A stretch of DNA of 64,000 bases from an uncultured Eubacteriales bacterium (GTDB lineage Bacteria > Bacillota > Clostridia > Oscillospirales > Acutalibacteraceae): positions 9,941-73,940 of the forward strand of contig CAKSQS010000007.1 of assembly GCA_934486705.1 (NCBI GenBank), read 5' to 3'. A program made the position numbers and the translations under genes. The notes beneath the pieces are model-generated. The model did not search any database. It saw only the letters and a program-made list of their open reading frames with translations, and was not told the DNA's origin. The stretch's first letter is position 1. Every line of letters begins with the position of its first letter. This document shows positions 17,956 to 27,703 of the stretch, piece after piece.

Positions 17956-19740
17956 TCATTTAATCGGAAAAGTTATATAGGTCACAAGACCCTTGCCGCT
18001 TTCTGAGGCGCGCTCAACTCTCAGCCCGTATTCATCACCGTAAAGCAACTTGATGCGTTCATTAACATTAAGAAGACCTATATGAGTATCCTTCTGATTT
18101 TTTCTTTTTGAAAGCTCGGCGTTTTTTGAAACAATGTCCGCTGCAGAAAGCCCTACGCCGGTATCCCTTACGCTGAACTCCAATGTATCGTTTCTAATAA
18201 TGTTCAGTGAAACCGAAATTTCCCCTCTGTAGCCCAACGGACGAAGCCCGTGCTGTATTGAGTTTTCAACTATTGGCTGCAAACACATTTTAAGACATTG
18301 TATTTCCATCAGCTCTTCAGGAACGGATACCGTAAATTTAATACGGTTTTCAAACCGAACATCTATAATGGACATATACATATTAAGCATTTCGATTTCT
18401 TCCCGTACGGTTACGATGGTATTATCCGTCCTGAAATATTGTCGATAAAGCGAAGACAACTGTTCTATCATCTTCGCGGTGTTGTTATCGTTACCGAACT
18501 CATCTATAGATACCCATTTTATCGTATCGAGCGAGTTATAAAGAAAATGCGGGTCGGTTTGAATCTGAAGCACCTGTGCCTGCAGTCTGTTGAGCAGCTT
18601 TATCCGTTCTTCAAGATCCTCTTCCATATTCTTATTATTCCTAAAAAGATCCATCATTGAATTAACTATATACGCCGTTTCATTGAATACGATCTTTCGC
18701 GAATCCCTGACCCGATTTAGCGCATCGGGTGACTGCTTTGTAAAGGCGTGTACTATTTTTATAACCGGAAGATATGTGACTGTTGTTATGAGCAGCACCG
18801 AAATTGCACAAATAATGAATACACTAAAAAAGGTTACCCTTGTAACACCGTTGATTTTATTTATTATCTTTTCGGAAACATCCGCATGGTCAACAATGGC
18901 ATATATCCAGTCGCCGCAATCGGAATCCGCGCGTGAAAGCAGCACCCTGCGGTTTCTCAATTCTGTTTGCGTAACCGAATTGCTTTCAACGGATAAAATA
19001 GCCTGCGAGCATTCCATACCTTCTACCACATTGCGGTAAAGATTGTTTTCTTCATTATAATACAGAATTTCTCCGTAATCGTTTATAATAAAAAAGTCTT
19101 TTTTAAAAAAAGTCTCGTCCTTTGAAATAAGCCATTGCGCCAATGATTTAAAGTCAATTTCATACGCTATGTAACCGACTGTGACATTATCGATAAAATA
19201 CGGCTCGACTTTCCAAACAATTCCGTTCTGCCCTATAATGTCAAGTGCATGGTTACTGTAGGCCTCCATAGTATTAAACCATTCAAATGCAACGCCCCAA
19301 AACTTGGCGTCGCCGTATCTGCCTATAAAGCCGTTATTGCAGTCAATAAGCATTTCGTTGGATTTTGAATATAGCTGTATGTTTGTAACATATTCCTCCG
19401 AAAGCAGCATACCGCGCAGCATTGAGAATATCTGTTTGCCCTCAACGCCCTGTTTATCAAAATTCTTCTTTGTAACGAAATCTAAAATTATATCCTCATT
19501 CCAGTATTTTTGCATACTGACATTAACGCCGCTGAGTACATTGTCAAACACCGCCTTTGTTTTATAAACGGTATCCAGATTAGTCTTATACTCATATCGT
19601 TTGATTTCGGCCGAATAGTTGCGCCCGTTTATCCACAGCGCCATTACAATAGGCGTAAAAACCAGTAAAAGCACAAGAATAAAGTTTATAATCAGATTCT
19701 GATTAAATTTAATTGATTTACTGTTTTCAAATTTCTTCAT
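17956..19740 (-). CDS. Sensor histidine kinase, YesM-like
   Basis: A 594-residue membrane kinase. One membrane helix at about 15-36 and another at about 300-322 bracket an extracellular sensor domain of roughly 260 residues. The His_kinase (PF06580-type) motif reads QTDPHFLYNSLDTIKW, with the phospho-acceptor His near 396. The ATPase domain has an N-box (ENSIQHGLRP, about 490) and a G-box (DTGVGLS). It should phosphorylate the response regulator encoded just upstream (gap of about 9 bases). YesM-type kinases commonly sense carbohydrates outside the cell, so the ligand here is probably a glycan or its binding protein; this is inference. Confidence 0.94.
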   Translation of the reverse strand: MKKFENSKSIKFNQNLIINFILVLLLVFTPIVMALWINGRNYSAEIKRYEYKTNLDTVYKTKAVFDNVLSGVNVSMQKYWNEDIILDFVTKKNFDKQGVEGKQIFSMLRGMLLSEEYVTNIQLYSKSNEMLIDCNNGFIGRYGDAKFWGVAFEWFNTMEAYSNHALDIIGQNGIVWKVEPYFIDNVTVGYIAYEIDFKSLAQWLISKDETFFKKDFFIINDYGEILYYNEENNLYRNVVEGMECSQAILSVESNSVTQTELRNRRVLLSRADSDCGDWIYAIVDHADVSEKIINKINGVTRVTFFSVFIICAISVLLITTVTYLPVIKIVHAFTKQSPDALNRVRDSRKIVFNETAYIVNSMMDLFRNNKNMEEDLEERIKLLNRLQAQVLQIQTDPHFLYNSLDTIKWVSIDEFGNDNNTAKMIEQLSSLYRQYFRTDNTIVTVREEIEMLNMYMSIIDVRFENRIKFTVSVPEELMEIQCLKMCLQPIVENSIQHGLRPLGYRGEISVSLNIIRNDTLEFSVRDTGVGLSAADIVSKNAELSKRKNQKDTHIGLLNVNERIKLLYGDEYGLRVERASESGKGLVTYITFPIK

Positions 19741-19749
19741 AAGCTACGC

Positions 19750-21186
19750 TCAATCAATAAAATATTTAAGGTATTCCTTTGGGGTATACCCGGTATACTT
19801 CTTAAACAACGGGAAAAAATATTTAAAATCATAACCTACCATTTCGGCAATTTCAACCACGGTGTACTTTTTTTGAGCCAACAGCTCAATAGCCAATTCC
19901 ATTCGGTTTTCATAAATATACTGCTTGACGGTCATAAAAGTCGCTTTCTTAAAGTATCTGCCGAAATAAGCCGAATTTAAATGAACCGTTTCCGCAAGCG
20001 CGCCCACGCTGATATCTTCGCGCAAATGACTTTTTATATACTGCCTTACCTTTTCTATTGCAAAATCGCAGTTGCCGTCAAACGGTCCGTTTTGAACGGC
20101 GAGCATTTTTTCGTAAAGCGATTTAAGCAGAAAATTCATATCACCTTCCGGTTTAAAGCCCTCAAACAGCAGCTGAATTATTTCTTCCGATATTTTTACG
20201 GGATATATCCTTGTGCCGAAAACATCTATTATCAATTTTAAAATCGGCACTTTTAAATCACCGTCTGTACTATCCGGAAATTTCAGAGAACAGCTGTGAG
20301 AGGTCTCAAATTTATCAAGACTCTGTAAAAACAGAACCGAGTCACTTATAAGCTTAACCGTTTCCGCAATTTTAAGCTCTGTATCGACAGTTTTCAATAA
20401 TATGCGTTTCTTTTTAACAAAGAGGAAACCATGTTCTTCGTCGGACAGGAGCGTCATAACGCCGCGTATCCTTTTATTCTCATCAACCTGTCTGACATTA
20501 AAAAGCATACACAAAATATGCTCTTCATCTATTGCACACGCAAGGCAGCCGTTTTCACTCAATTCATTTCGGCGGCGCTTTATCAGTTCCCTTACCTCGC
20601 CGTTACCGTCGGTGCATTGGCACATAAATACAACGGCACTTTCCTCGGGCGACAATTTGAGACCCATTGCCGAAGAAATCAATCCGACAATACGACTGTC
20701 GGGATACTGCCCCGACCACATTCTCTTGATCATTACCGTCTGCATATCAAATATACAGTCTGTAATTTCAGCATTTTCTTCATCTTGTGTGGTAACGGAA
20801 ACGCCGTTATTTAAATCCAATGTTTCTTTTAAAAGTCTGAATTTTTCTGTCAGTTCCTTGTTCGCAACAGGTTTAAGCAGGTAATCGAAAACATGAAATC
20901 TTATAGCGTCGTGGGCAAATTTAAAATCCTGATAGCCACTCATAAGCATAACCTTTGTGGGTAGACGCTTCTCGTAAATATATTTTGCGATTTCCAATCC
21001 GCCTATATTACACATAACGATATCGGAAAGAATTGCGTCCACAGGATTGGTTTTAATATACTCAAGCACCTCGATGCCGTCTTCAAATGAGGCGGCAAGA
21101 CTGAAACCCAATTCATTCCAGTTTATCGAATGGCTTAAACCCCTGCGTATTCTCGATTCATCATCGGCAATAATCAAACTGTACAC
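19750..21186 (-). CDS. Response regulator with AraC-type DNA-binding domain, YesN-like
   Basis: A 478-residue regulator. An N-terminal receiver domain (about 1-120) has acidic residues DDE at 8-10 and the phospho-acceptor Asp55 (AILSDIVM). A long middle region without a recognised domain follows. The C-terminal 100 residues hold an AraC-type double helix-turn-helix (ISVGALAETVHLNSAYFGRYFKKAT; VVEIAEMVGYDF). I chose the GTG at 21186 over an ATG 14 codons upstream because AAGGGGGC lies at the right distance and the receiver domain then begins properly (VYSLIIADDE). It forms an operon with the kinase and fucosidase genes and likely also controls the solute-binding protein and transport genes nearby. 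Confidence 0.93.
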   Translation of the reverse strand: MYSLIIADDESRIRRGLSHSINWNELGFSLAASFEDGIEVLEYIKTNPVDAILSDIVMCNIGGLEIAKYIYEKRLPTKVMLMSGYQDFKFAHDAIRFHVFDYLLKPVANKELTEKFRLLKETLDLNNGVSVTTQDEENAEITDCIFDMQTVMIKRMWSGQYPDSRIVGLISSAMGLKLSPEESAVVFMCQCTDGNGEVRELIKRRRNELSENGCLACAIDEEHILCMLFNVRQVDENKRIRGVMTLLSDEEHGFLFVKKKRILLKTVDTELKIAETVKLISDSVLFLQSLDKFETSHSCSLKFPDSTDGDLKVPILKLIIDVFGTRIYPVKISEEIIQLLFEGFKPEGDMNFLLKSLYEKMLAVQNGPFDGNCDFAIEKVRQYIKSHLREDISVGALAETVHLNSAYFGRYFKKATFMTVKQYIYENRMELAIELLAQKKYTVVEIAEMVGYDFKYFFPLFKKYTGYTPKEYLKYFID

Positions 21187-21226
21187 CCTATGCGCCCCCT
21201 TGAAATGCAAACTGACCGCCGAAACC

Positions 21227-21255
21227 ATTATATCATTTTTGCCGCAAAAAATCCA
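21227..21255 (-). promoter_or_regulatory. Candidate promoter of the regulator-kinase-fucosidase operon
   Basis: A TATAAT hexamer on the minus strand (21232-21227) lies about 40 bases upstream of the GTG start, with a weak TGGATT 17 bases before it. Confidence 0.45.
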
Positions 21256-21269
21256 TTAGTTTAATTATT

Positions 21270-21304
21270 TATTCGGGCGGCAGCCGAAGACTGCCGCCCG
21301 AATA
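21270..21304 (-). terminator. Intrinsic terminator after the lipoprotein SBP gene
   Basis: A 14-bp perfect GC-rich stem (TATTCGGGCGGCAG) with a 7-base loop, 12 bases after the stop of the 21317-22729 gene. AT-rich flanks, but no long T-run, follow it on either strand. It separates the transport operon from the two-component operon. Confidence 0.8.
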
Positions 21305-21316
21305 ATTTATGTTTGC

Positions 21317-22729
21317 TTAATATTTGCTGTTATAACCCGCGCATTCTTTCTGGTGAATCGGTAAGATTGCAGCCATGGCGGTAGCCGTCGGGCTTGTAAG
21401 CAGATCGCAGAATTTATCGTTATCCCATGTGGTAAAACCGGATGGGAAAAATGTGTGTACATCGGGGTAATATAAGAATGTTGTTGCGTTCTTGCAGGCT
21501 TCTCTTACCTTTTTTTCATAGGAAGAATACTTTTTAGCGTAATCATTCACATAATTCTGCCATCCGGCGCACATTGAAAGTGCAAGGCTTGTAGACATAG
21601 CGGGATTTTTGGCGCCTACCGGCACCATAAATGAGAATTGCTGCGAATGTGATACATAAGAGGAATCTCCGGGCTTTTTCGGGAAAGGAACAACCTCCCA
21701 ATTGGTTCCGTCCTGCTTCATAAATGAGGTAGGTCTGCCCTTGGAGTCATACTTCGGTTCTGCGTCGAGCTGAACCGCGGACATAGCATACTTGGCGTTT
21801 GAATCCGGAGCGAAAACCTTATCCTCGGCATAGAGCTTATATATCCACTGCAAAAATTCGGTATTCCATTTGCTGTTAAGGGTGGATATAATGTCGCCGT
21901 TTTCGGCAACATTTACTATATCCTTACCGCCGAACATTGCAAACTGCTTCGGATTAACGCCGTAAACGCCGTTTCCTGTCATCGCTTTTGCGGCTTCGCG
22001 GAAAGTATCCCATGTCCAGTTGTTTTCCTCAAAGTATTCACGCGGCGATTTTACTCCACGTTCTATAAAGAGGTCTGGGTTATATTTTAAATAGGTCCTG
22101 CCCACTCCCTCGGAAACATAAAGCGCATAAATATGCCCCGCCCATGTGCCCTCATTAAGGGACTGCTCGCTTAAATACTTTTGATTTTTCGGAATATAAT
22201 TTTCAATGGGCTGTACCAAACCGAGCGATACGATTTCGGGGAAAGTCTCTATCTGATAAAACAAATCGGGAGCATCCTTTGCGGCAATGCTTGCTTTCAG
22301 CTTTTCGTTATACTGATCGCTTGCCACTATCTCATATGTACAGTTATATTTTTTCATCCATGAGTTAAGACCTTCCATATAACCCTTAACAATATCCTCA
22401 TCGCTTTTGGGGTCAAATTTGATCATAAGCTTTAAGTGCTTACCCTTAAACTTTGATTCATCGATAGAGCCCTTGCTGCCCGCAGGCTGCACACGGTTGG
22501 GATTATATACAGAGCTGCCCGAGCCCGAATTGTTCTTATCGGCATTGCCGGATTTACTGTCTGCCTGACTGTTACCGTCTTCACCGTCAACAACCTCAGT
22601 AACATTGTACTCGGAAGTTATGTACTCATAATCCGAGCTTGAAAATGTTTCCCCTTTTTTCTTGCATGCCGCAGTGCTTATAACAAGCAGGACGCAAATA
22701 ATTACAGAGAAAATTCTTTTGCTTTTCAT
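21317..22729 (-). CDS. Extracellular solute-binding lipoprotein (sugar ABC importer)
   Basis: A 470-residue SBP of ordinary size. The signal peptide ends at a lipobox-like cysteine (STAAC, about Cys22), followed by a Ser/Gly/Asp-rich tether (about 25-80). The mature domain is a family-1-type binding protein (LMIKFDPKSDEDIVKGYMEG, DAPDLFYQIETFPEIVS, NNWTWDTFREAAKAM). It should feed the permease pair encoded directly upstream (22856-24768). A GGAGGA ribosome site precedes the ATG. It has its own candidate promoter, which would let the binding protein be made in excess over the permeases, a common arrangement. Confidence 0.93.
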   Translation of the reverse strand: MKSKRIFSVIICVLLVISTAACKKKGETFSSSDYEYITSEYNVTEVVDGEDGNSQADSKSGNADKNNSGSGSSVYNPNRVQPAGSKGSIDESKFKGKHLKLMIKFDPKSDEDIVKGYMEGLNSWMKKYNCTYEIVASDQYNEKLKASIAAKDAPDLFYQIETFPEIVSLGLVQPIENYIPKNQKYLSEQSLNEGTWAGHIYALYVSEGVGRTYLKYNPDLFIERGVKSPREYFEENNWTWDTFREAAKAMTGNGVYGVNPKQFAMFGGKDIVNVAENGDIISTLNSKWNTEFLQWIYKLYAEDKVFAPDSNAKYAMSAVQLDAEPKYDSKGRPTSFMKQDGTNWEVVPFPKKPGDSSYVSHSQQFSFMVPVGAKNPAMSTSLALSMCAGWQNYVNDYAKKYSSYEKKVREACKNATTFLYYPDVHTFFPSGFTTWDNDKFCDLLTSPTATAMAAILPIHQKECAGYNSKY

Positions 22730-22765
22730 AACAGTGTTCCTCCTGAATATACATTTTGCAAAATA

Positions 22766-22794
22766 ATTATATCAAATATGTAAAAAATTTAAAA
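22766..22794 (-). promoter_or_regulatory. Candidate promoter of the lipoprotein SBP gene
   Basis: TATAAT (22771-22766, minus strand) with a weak TTTTAA 17 bases upstream, in a 126-base AT-rich gap between the permease and SBP genes. Confidence 0.45.
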
Positions 22795-22855
22795 GTATAA
22801 TTATTATAGTTTGGTTTAAAAATTACACTTTTCGTGAATAAATATCTGCGTTTGC

Positions 22856-23833
22856 CTATCCCTTAATTCCGGAGCGATCCAAAAACTCGGAGAACTGCGT
22901 TTGACACAATGCATAAAGGATGATCGGCGGTATAATTACAATAACAGCCATAGCACCGAAAAGCACCTCGGCTTCGCCGTATTCGTATGAGGTTGTCATA
23001 GTGGTGCTTACTATATTTGAAAGCTTGTGCATTAGCAAATAAGATTTATCGGAAAACAGATAAACGCCCGTCACTGTAGTATCGTTCCAATACTGCACCA
23101 TACTCAGCAAAAACACAACCACAAAAACAGGTATACTGTTCGGTACGATAATTCTGATAAATGTTTTCACGGCATTGCAGCCGTCAACCTTTGCAGCCTC
23201 CTCCAAGCCCTTAGGCATACCGAGAAAAAATTGCCTGAAAATGAAAATAAAAAGTCCTGCCTGCAAGCCCGCGGCAAAAACGGACGGCATAATCAACGAC
23301 CATTGGGTATTTATCAGATTTACCGTCATATCCTTTCCGGTAATTAACCCCACCAGCTTACCAACTCCGAAAAAATTAAAATTTCTGAAGCTCACAAACA
23401 TAGGTATTTGAGCCGTTTGCGGGGGCACGACAATTGTAAAGACCACCAACAAAAATAATATGTTTTTATACTTATAATTAAACCTTGAAAGGCTGTAGGC
23501 TGCCATCGAGCAGGATATTATTGAAAACAATGTGCATACGAGCGATACCGCAACGGTTTTAAAAACCAAACGGAAATAATCAAGATCCTCTGCCGCTCTT
23601 AAAAAATTGTTGAGCGTAGGCTCTTTCGGTATCCAGATAACGGTCTCATCAAACATTTCCCGAGCGGGTCTGAAAGCAAGGCTGAGAGTTGTAAAAACAG
23701 GATACATAACCACAAAGCCGAGACCCACTAAAAGCACCATGACAAAAATAAGAAAAAGCGTGCCTAAGCCCTTTTCTCCTATTTTGCGAGCCTTGACGCT
23801 GCGATTGAATTTAGGGTTGATTTCTTTTAACAT
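22856..23833 (-). CDS. Carbohydrate ABC transporter permease (MalG/YesQ-like)
   Basis: A 325-residue, six-helix permease. The EAA loop reads GLEEAAKVDGCNAVKTF, and the C-terminus has the QTQFSEFLDRSGIKG ending, parallel to the 637-1551 permease. An earlier in-frame ATG at 23938 overlaps the preceding gene. I chose 23833 because a GGAG ribosome site is well placed there. It is the MalG-type partner of the permease at 23857-24768 and lies upstream of the lipoprotein SBP gene. Confidence 0.92.
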   Translation of the reverse strand: MLKEINPKFNRSVKARKIGEKGLGTLFLIFVMVLLVGLGFVVMYPVFTTLSLAFRPAREMFDETVIWIPKEPTLNNFLRAAEDLDYFRLVFKTVAVSLVCTLFSIISCSMAAYSLSRFNYKYKNILFLLVVFTIVVPPQTAQIPMFVSFRNFNFFGVGKLVGLITGKDMTVNLINTQWSLIMPSVFAAGLQAGLFIFIFRQFFLGMPKGLEEAAKVDGCNAVKTFIRIIVPNSIPVFVVVFLLSMVQYWNDTTVTGVYLFSDKSYLLMHKLSNIVSTTMTTSYEYGEAEVLFGAMAVIVIIPPIILYALCQTQFSEFLDRSGIKG

Positions 23834-23856
23834 TTTCTTTCTCCGTTCCGCACAGT

Positions 23857-24768
23857 CTAATCCATACATTTGACCCAACGTGAAACTATTGCCAATACCG
23901 CTCCGGTAAAGATGAATACAAATATAAAATAGCACCATGAAATTGACAAGGATTCGTGCATAAAGGTTCTGACCGTATTATTTATCAGAACTATCATTTT
24001 TGAGTTTGAATCCGTAAAGGTATCTATAATGGAATAAACCAGGCAAAGCAGCGTCACGGGAGACAGCATAGGAAATGTCACTTTCCAAAAGGCCTCCCAT
24101 TTTGTGGCTCCCTCTATCATACACACCTCGTAATAGGATGTCGGTATTGAATGAAGTCCCGTTAAATACAAAATAATCTGTATAGACGACTTCCACGATA
24201 TTTCAAAAATATTGTTGATTATGTTTGAAAATGTCGTTAAAAATTCCTCTCCCAACCCGAGCGCGGACAGCATTTCGGTAAATATTCCCTGAGCGCCGAA
24301 GTCAAAATTCATAAGTGAATTTCCGTCAGCAGCAACCGACGGCGATACGCCCGAAACTGAAATTATTTTATATATAACATCCCCCATAAAAACCACCGGC
24401 AAAAAGAATACCGATCGGAAAAAGAGTCTTCCCGGAATGTTCATATTAAGCAAAAGAGCCACAAATATGCTGAATAAAACCACTACCGGTACTTCATAAA
24501 GCAATGTGCCTGTAACCGACAGGAAAGCCTCCCAAAACTTTTTGTCGGATGTAAACAGCTTTCTGTAATTATCAAACCCCACATATTCAAGGAGCAGTCC
24601 CTCGTCGCCGAAAGATACTTTATTAAACGAATATATAAGCGAGGTTACCATGGGTATTGCAAAAAATACAACAAAGCCTATAAGCCACGGCAGCATAAAC
24701 ATAGCGCCCGTTATGCCCTCTTTTTCGAGAAGCCCGAGCTTTTTCTTTTTAAAAATATTGAATTTCAT
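23857..24768 (-). CDS. Sugar ABC transporter permease (MalF/YesP-like)
   Basis: A 303-residue, six-helix permease. A basic N-terminal tail (FNIFKKKKLGLLEKE) precedes helix 1 and an EAA-type loop (YEVCMIEGATKWEAFWKVTFP) is present in the second half, with Val-Cys replacing the usual Ala-Ala. A GGAGG ribosome site lies before the ATG. It shares its layout and many residues with the 1563-2462 permease. It pairs with the downstream MalG-like subunit; the DUF5696 gene lies directly upstream. Confidence 0.93.
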   Translation of the reverse strand: MKFNIFKKKKLGLLEKEGITGAMFMLPWLIGFVVFFAIPMVTSLIYSFNKVSFGDEGLLLEYVGFDNYRKLFTSDKKFWEAFLSVTGTLLYEVPVVVLFSIFVALLLNMNIPGRLFFRSVFFLPVVFMGDVIYKIISVSGVSPSVAADGNSLMNFDFGAQGIFTEMLSALGLGEEFLTTFSNIINNIFEISWKSSIQIILYLTGLHSIPTSYYEVCMIEGATKWEAFWKVTFPMLSPVTLLCLVYSIIDTFTDSNSKMIVLINNTVRTFMHESLSISWCYFIFVFIFTGAVLAIVSRWVKCMD

Positions 24769-24783
24769 ATGCCTGCCTCCACG

Positions 24784-27060
24784 CTAATTAACGGCATAGC
24801 CCAAAGCGGAAATCAAAGTGCCGTTCACATTAACCGATTTATCGCCGTAATTCACCAAAACAACGGTGCCGTCTTCATATTCCGTAGAGTATACATTTTC
24901 CTGTATTTCGGTATGTTTTCTTATTTCAAGCCCGCCTATTCTGCCGTACAGCTCCTTATCACGCTTATAATTCGCAACCACCGTTTCGTACCAATCCTCT
25001 ATCTGCACATTAAACAGGTTGCTGTACTCTGTGCCTATAAGTACGGAAGTATCGCCGTAAATAAAGGTATATTTCGGTAAACAACCCGTCTCAATTGCTT
25101 TAAGCCTTGCGATTTCGGGGTCTTCTGATGAATTGACCGCCTCTGTTGCAAGCTCGGTATACCCATGCAGCACCATTGAATAAAACGGGACGGTTTTATC
25201 CGCAATATCAAAGCCGCTTGAGTCGGTCGGTATATCGAAAACGGCGTCGGCATCCGAAACGGCATACACATTGCCGCCAGTAACCGCAACATTTTTAACC
25301 TTGCTTTTAAAAATATTAAGTGCTTTTTCCGTTAATGTTTGCGTTCTGTATCTGAGCGACAGCTCTTTTTTTGAGTAATCGGAGTAAAGTGCCTCGGCAA
25401 AGCCTGTATCGGCAATACCTTTAACGCCAAACTTTTCCGCGCTTTTTGAGAGCTTTTCCGCAGATTTTTCAAAAAGTGAGGGCTTTATCAGGTAACGCGA
25501 TATTTCCGTATTTACATCGGAGGAGGCATATTTAAACTCAAAAAGCCTTGCGGGGTCTTGGGTCAATAACTTTGCTGCATCCGATACATGACTGAAACCG
25601 TTCCCGTTTTTATAAAGTCCCGTGAGGTCGCAATCAAGATAAAGCCTTATGTTATTCTTATCTGCAAAATCAAGAAGCTTTGATAATTTCTTTTTACCGC
25701 CTAATTTTTTCTCAGGCGCTACCGAAACGGCAGTCGGAGCTTTTAAGCCGCCCTCATTCCAACCTTTATAAAGCAATTCAAAGTTTGTTACACCGTCATT
25801 TAACAGTAATTTGCAAAGATTATATACCTGACCGTAATCGCTGAGAGGCGTTACGACATCGCGCTTAACACCGACAATGTTTTTTTCGGTTCTTATTGCG
25901 CCGTATATTTCCAAAGCCAAAGCATTTTTACCGCCCTGCTTCCCACTTAACATACCCTTTTCCTTTAAATAATTCCTATAGCAGCCGGCCATACCGGAAT
26001 AATCGGCGGTATCCCCCTTTAACGGATAATACCTGACCGTAAAATCCGTACCCGCAAGACTGCAACAGCCATATTGCTTAAGCTGTCTTTTAGAACCGTG
26101 CTTTTCAATTTCGGTTATGAATACATTGCGGTATTCAATTGACGGATATATCTGATTATATCCTGTAGTCACCCCGCTTATTGCGGAATTGATACGCCCC
26201 GACGCTTCCCCGCTTGTAACTATACCCAAAAAGCCGAGATTTCCCGTTTTATTGCCGAATACCGGCATTCTTACCTTTTCGGTGATTTCATAGCTCTTGC
26301 TGTCGGTTATAAGAATATCCGAGCCGTAAATCGCCTCGGAATATTCGGCACAATTTGTCTTGCCGTTATTATAGCTTATAAGTGCACCGCTGCCGTCGGG
26401 AACGAACATATAACCGCTGTCATTTACGCCTCCCGCCGCGAAAAACGGCAAAAGGGAAATACTTATAATTTTATATTCTTCGCCGTCATGCTCCTCAATC
26501 TCATCCGCAATTATCTTCGCCTCAAAGCCGTCTTCAAACAGCGTATATTCAATAGGAATAACTATTCCGTGGTTGGGATAGCGATAAATAAACTTAATTC
26601 CGTTTTTTGTCAGCTTAAAATCAAGACCCTTTCTTAAAACAGAACCCATATAACTGTCAACCGTAAGATCGTTGCCCGATTCCATATCCGTAAATTTCAC
26701 AACAAGCTGCGAGGAAGACCGCGTAGCCATTACAGCCGATTTGTCTTCTTTTCTGTCCTGCGGGTTGCTGTACCATATATCGCCGCTTAAATTATCACTT
26801 ATCGCTATTTCTCCAGTAGGTATATTGGCAAGCAAGGAGTATTTTTTATTGCTTGCCGCAATTTTAAAGCCCTCTTCGCCCAAATCGGTATCGGGCAGTT
26901 CCATAGAAAATTCCTCCTGCGGCTTACTCTCCTCTGCCGCAAGCCTTTTATCGTTTTGCCTTATTTTAACAAGTGATATTAAAATTGATAAAACAATAAC
27001 AAGCGAGACCGCGATTTTAACGGAAACTAATATTTTGCCTTTATGTTTTTTAAGGTTCAC
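24784..27060 (-). CDS. DUF5696 domain-containing membrane-anchored protein
   Basis: A 758-residue paralogue of the 2465-4720 protein. One N-terminal membrane helix (about 11-30) is followed by an extracellular part. Shared motifs include GYMFVPDGSGALISYN (matching GYVFIPDGCGAISSFG) and a barrel-like second half (NIRLYLDCDLTGLYK). The start is GTG with an AAGGAG ribosome site. It sits between the Yip1 gene and the second permease pair, the same position as in the first block. The role is not known; the conserved placement supports a function tied to the importers. Confidence 0.86.
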   Translation of the reverse strand: MNLKKHKGKILVSVKIAVSLVIVLSILISLVKIRQNDKRLAAEESKPQEEFSMELPDTDLGEEGFKIAASNKKYSLLANIPTGEIAISDNLSGDIWYSNPQDRKEDKSAVMATRSSSQLVVKFTDMESGNDLTVDSYMGSVLRKGLDFKLTKNGIKFIYRYPNHGIVIPIEYTLFEDGFEAKIIADEIEEHDGEEYKIISISLLPFFAAGGVNDSGYMFVPDGSGALISYNNGKTNCAEYSEAIYGSDILITDSKSYEITEKVRMPVFGNKTGNLGFLGIVTSGEASGRINSAISGVTTGYNQIYPSIEYRNVFITEIEKHGSKRQLKQYGCCSLAGTDFTVRYYPLKGDTADYSGMAGCYRNYLKEKGMLSGKQGGKNALALEIYGAIRTEKNIVGVKRDVVTPLSDYGQVYNLCKLLLNDGVTNFELLYKGWNEGGLKAPTAVSVAPEKKLGGKKKLSKLLDFADKNNIRLYLDCDLTGLYKNGNGFSHVSDAAKLLTQDPARLFEFKYASSDVNTEISRYLIKPSLFEKSAEKLSKSAEKFGVKGIADTGFAEALYSDYSKKELSLRYRTQTLTEKALNIFKSKVKNVAVTGGNVYAVSDADAVFDIPTDSSGFDIADKTVPFYSMVLHGYTELATEAVNSSEDPEIARLKAIETGCLPKYTFIYGDTSVLIGTEYSNLFNVQIEDWYETVVANYKRDKELYGRIGGLEIRKHTEIQENVYSTEYEDGTVVLVNYGDKSVNVNGTLISALGYAVN

Positions 27061-27067
27061 CGCCCGA

Positions 27068-27703
27068 TCATCTCCTTGTCAGTTCAATCCATATCGTGCT
27101 GATAAATATGAAAAGCTGTTGAATAACCATTATAAAAAGAAATGCGATAAATAGTATAATAAGTATACCGAGCATAGTTAAAATAACAGAGCCCACTACC
27201 TTTTTAGCCGAATACTCATGCACCGCCCGCAGACCCGCAAACGCTATAAAAAAGCTCCACAAAAACGACAGGGTCAACGCATACTGTAAAAACGCGCCTT
27301 CGTTTAATGATAATATCCCGGTAAAAAATGTTACGGCAACTGTAGTAATTATGTATGGAATCAGCGAATACGCAAAAACGGTACAAATATCCTTAAATGT
27401 TCCCTTACCGTCAAGTAGGGTGCAAAAGCACCAGTTGGCAACCGCAACAACAAAGAACAGAACAACGGTTGTAAACAGCAGCATGACGATATTCACGCGG
27501 CTCTTATCAAATTTATTGAAATCAAAGTCAGTGGAAAGCTTATAATACGCCTGTGAAAAGAAAAATGCTATCAAAATTATAATTATGTTTTTAACCGAGC
27601 CTTTCCTGTTTAGGCGCATTTCCTGAAACCCGTCGAACGGATGTATGATTATATACCACGGGTAAGCCCATTTGCTCATAGTATCAAAACCGCTTCTCTT
27701 CAC
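27068..27703 (-). CDS. Yip1-family membrane protein
   Basis: A 211-residue protein with about five membrane helices and a short cytoplasmic N-terminus. It aligns with the C-terminal part of the 4732-6819 fusion (AYPWYIIIHPFDGFQEMR versus SYPFYCLKSPFKGYSLLK). The likely start is GTG at 27703, which overlaps the stop of the NHL gene (GTGA) and has GGGAGG 7-8 bases upstream. Upstream in-frame starts would give up to 221 residues. Yip1-like proteins in bacteria have no settled function. Its place between the NHL and DUF5696 genes suggests one membrane complex. Confidence 0.85.
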   Translation of the reverse strand: MKRSGFDTMSKWAYPWYIIIHPFDGFQEMRLNRKGSVKNIIIILIAFFFSQAYYKLSTDFDFNKFDKSRVNIVMLLFTTVVLFFVVAVANWCFCTLLDGKGTFKDICTVFAYSLIPYIITTVAVTFFTGILSLNEGAFLQYALTLSFLWSFFIAFAGLRAVHEYSAKKVVGSVILTMLGILIILFIAFLFIMVIQQLFIFISTIWIELTRR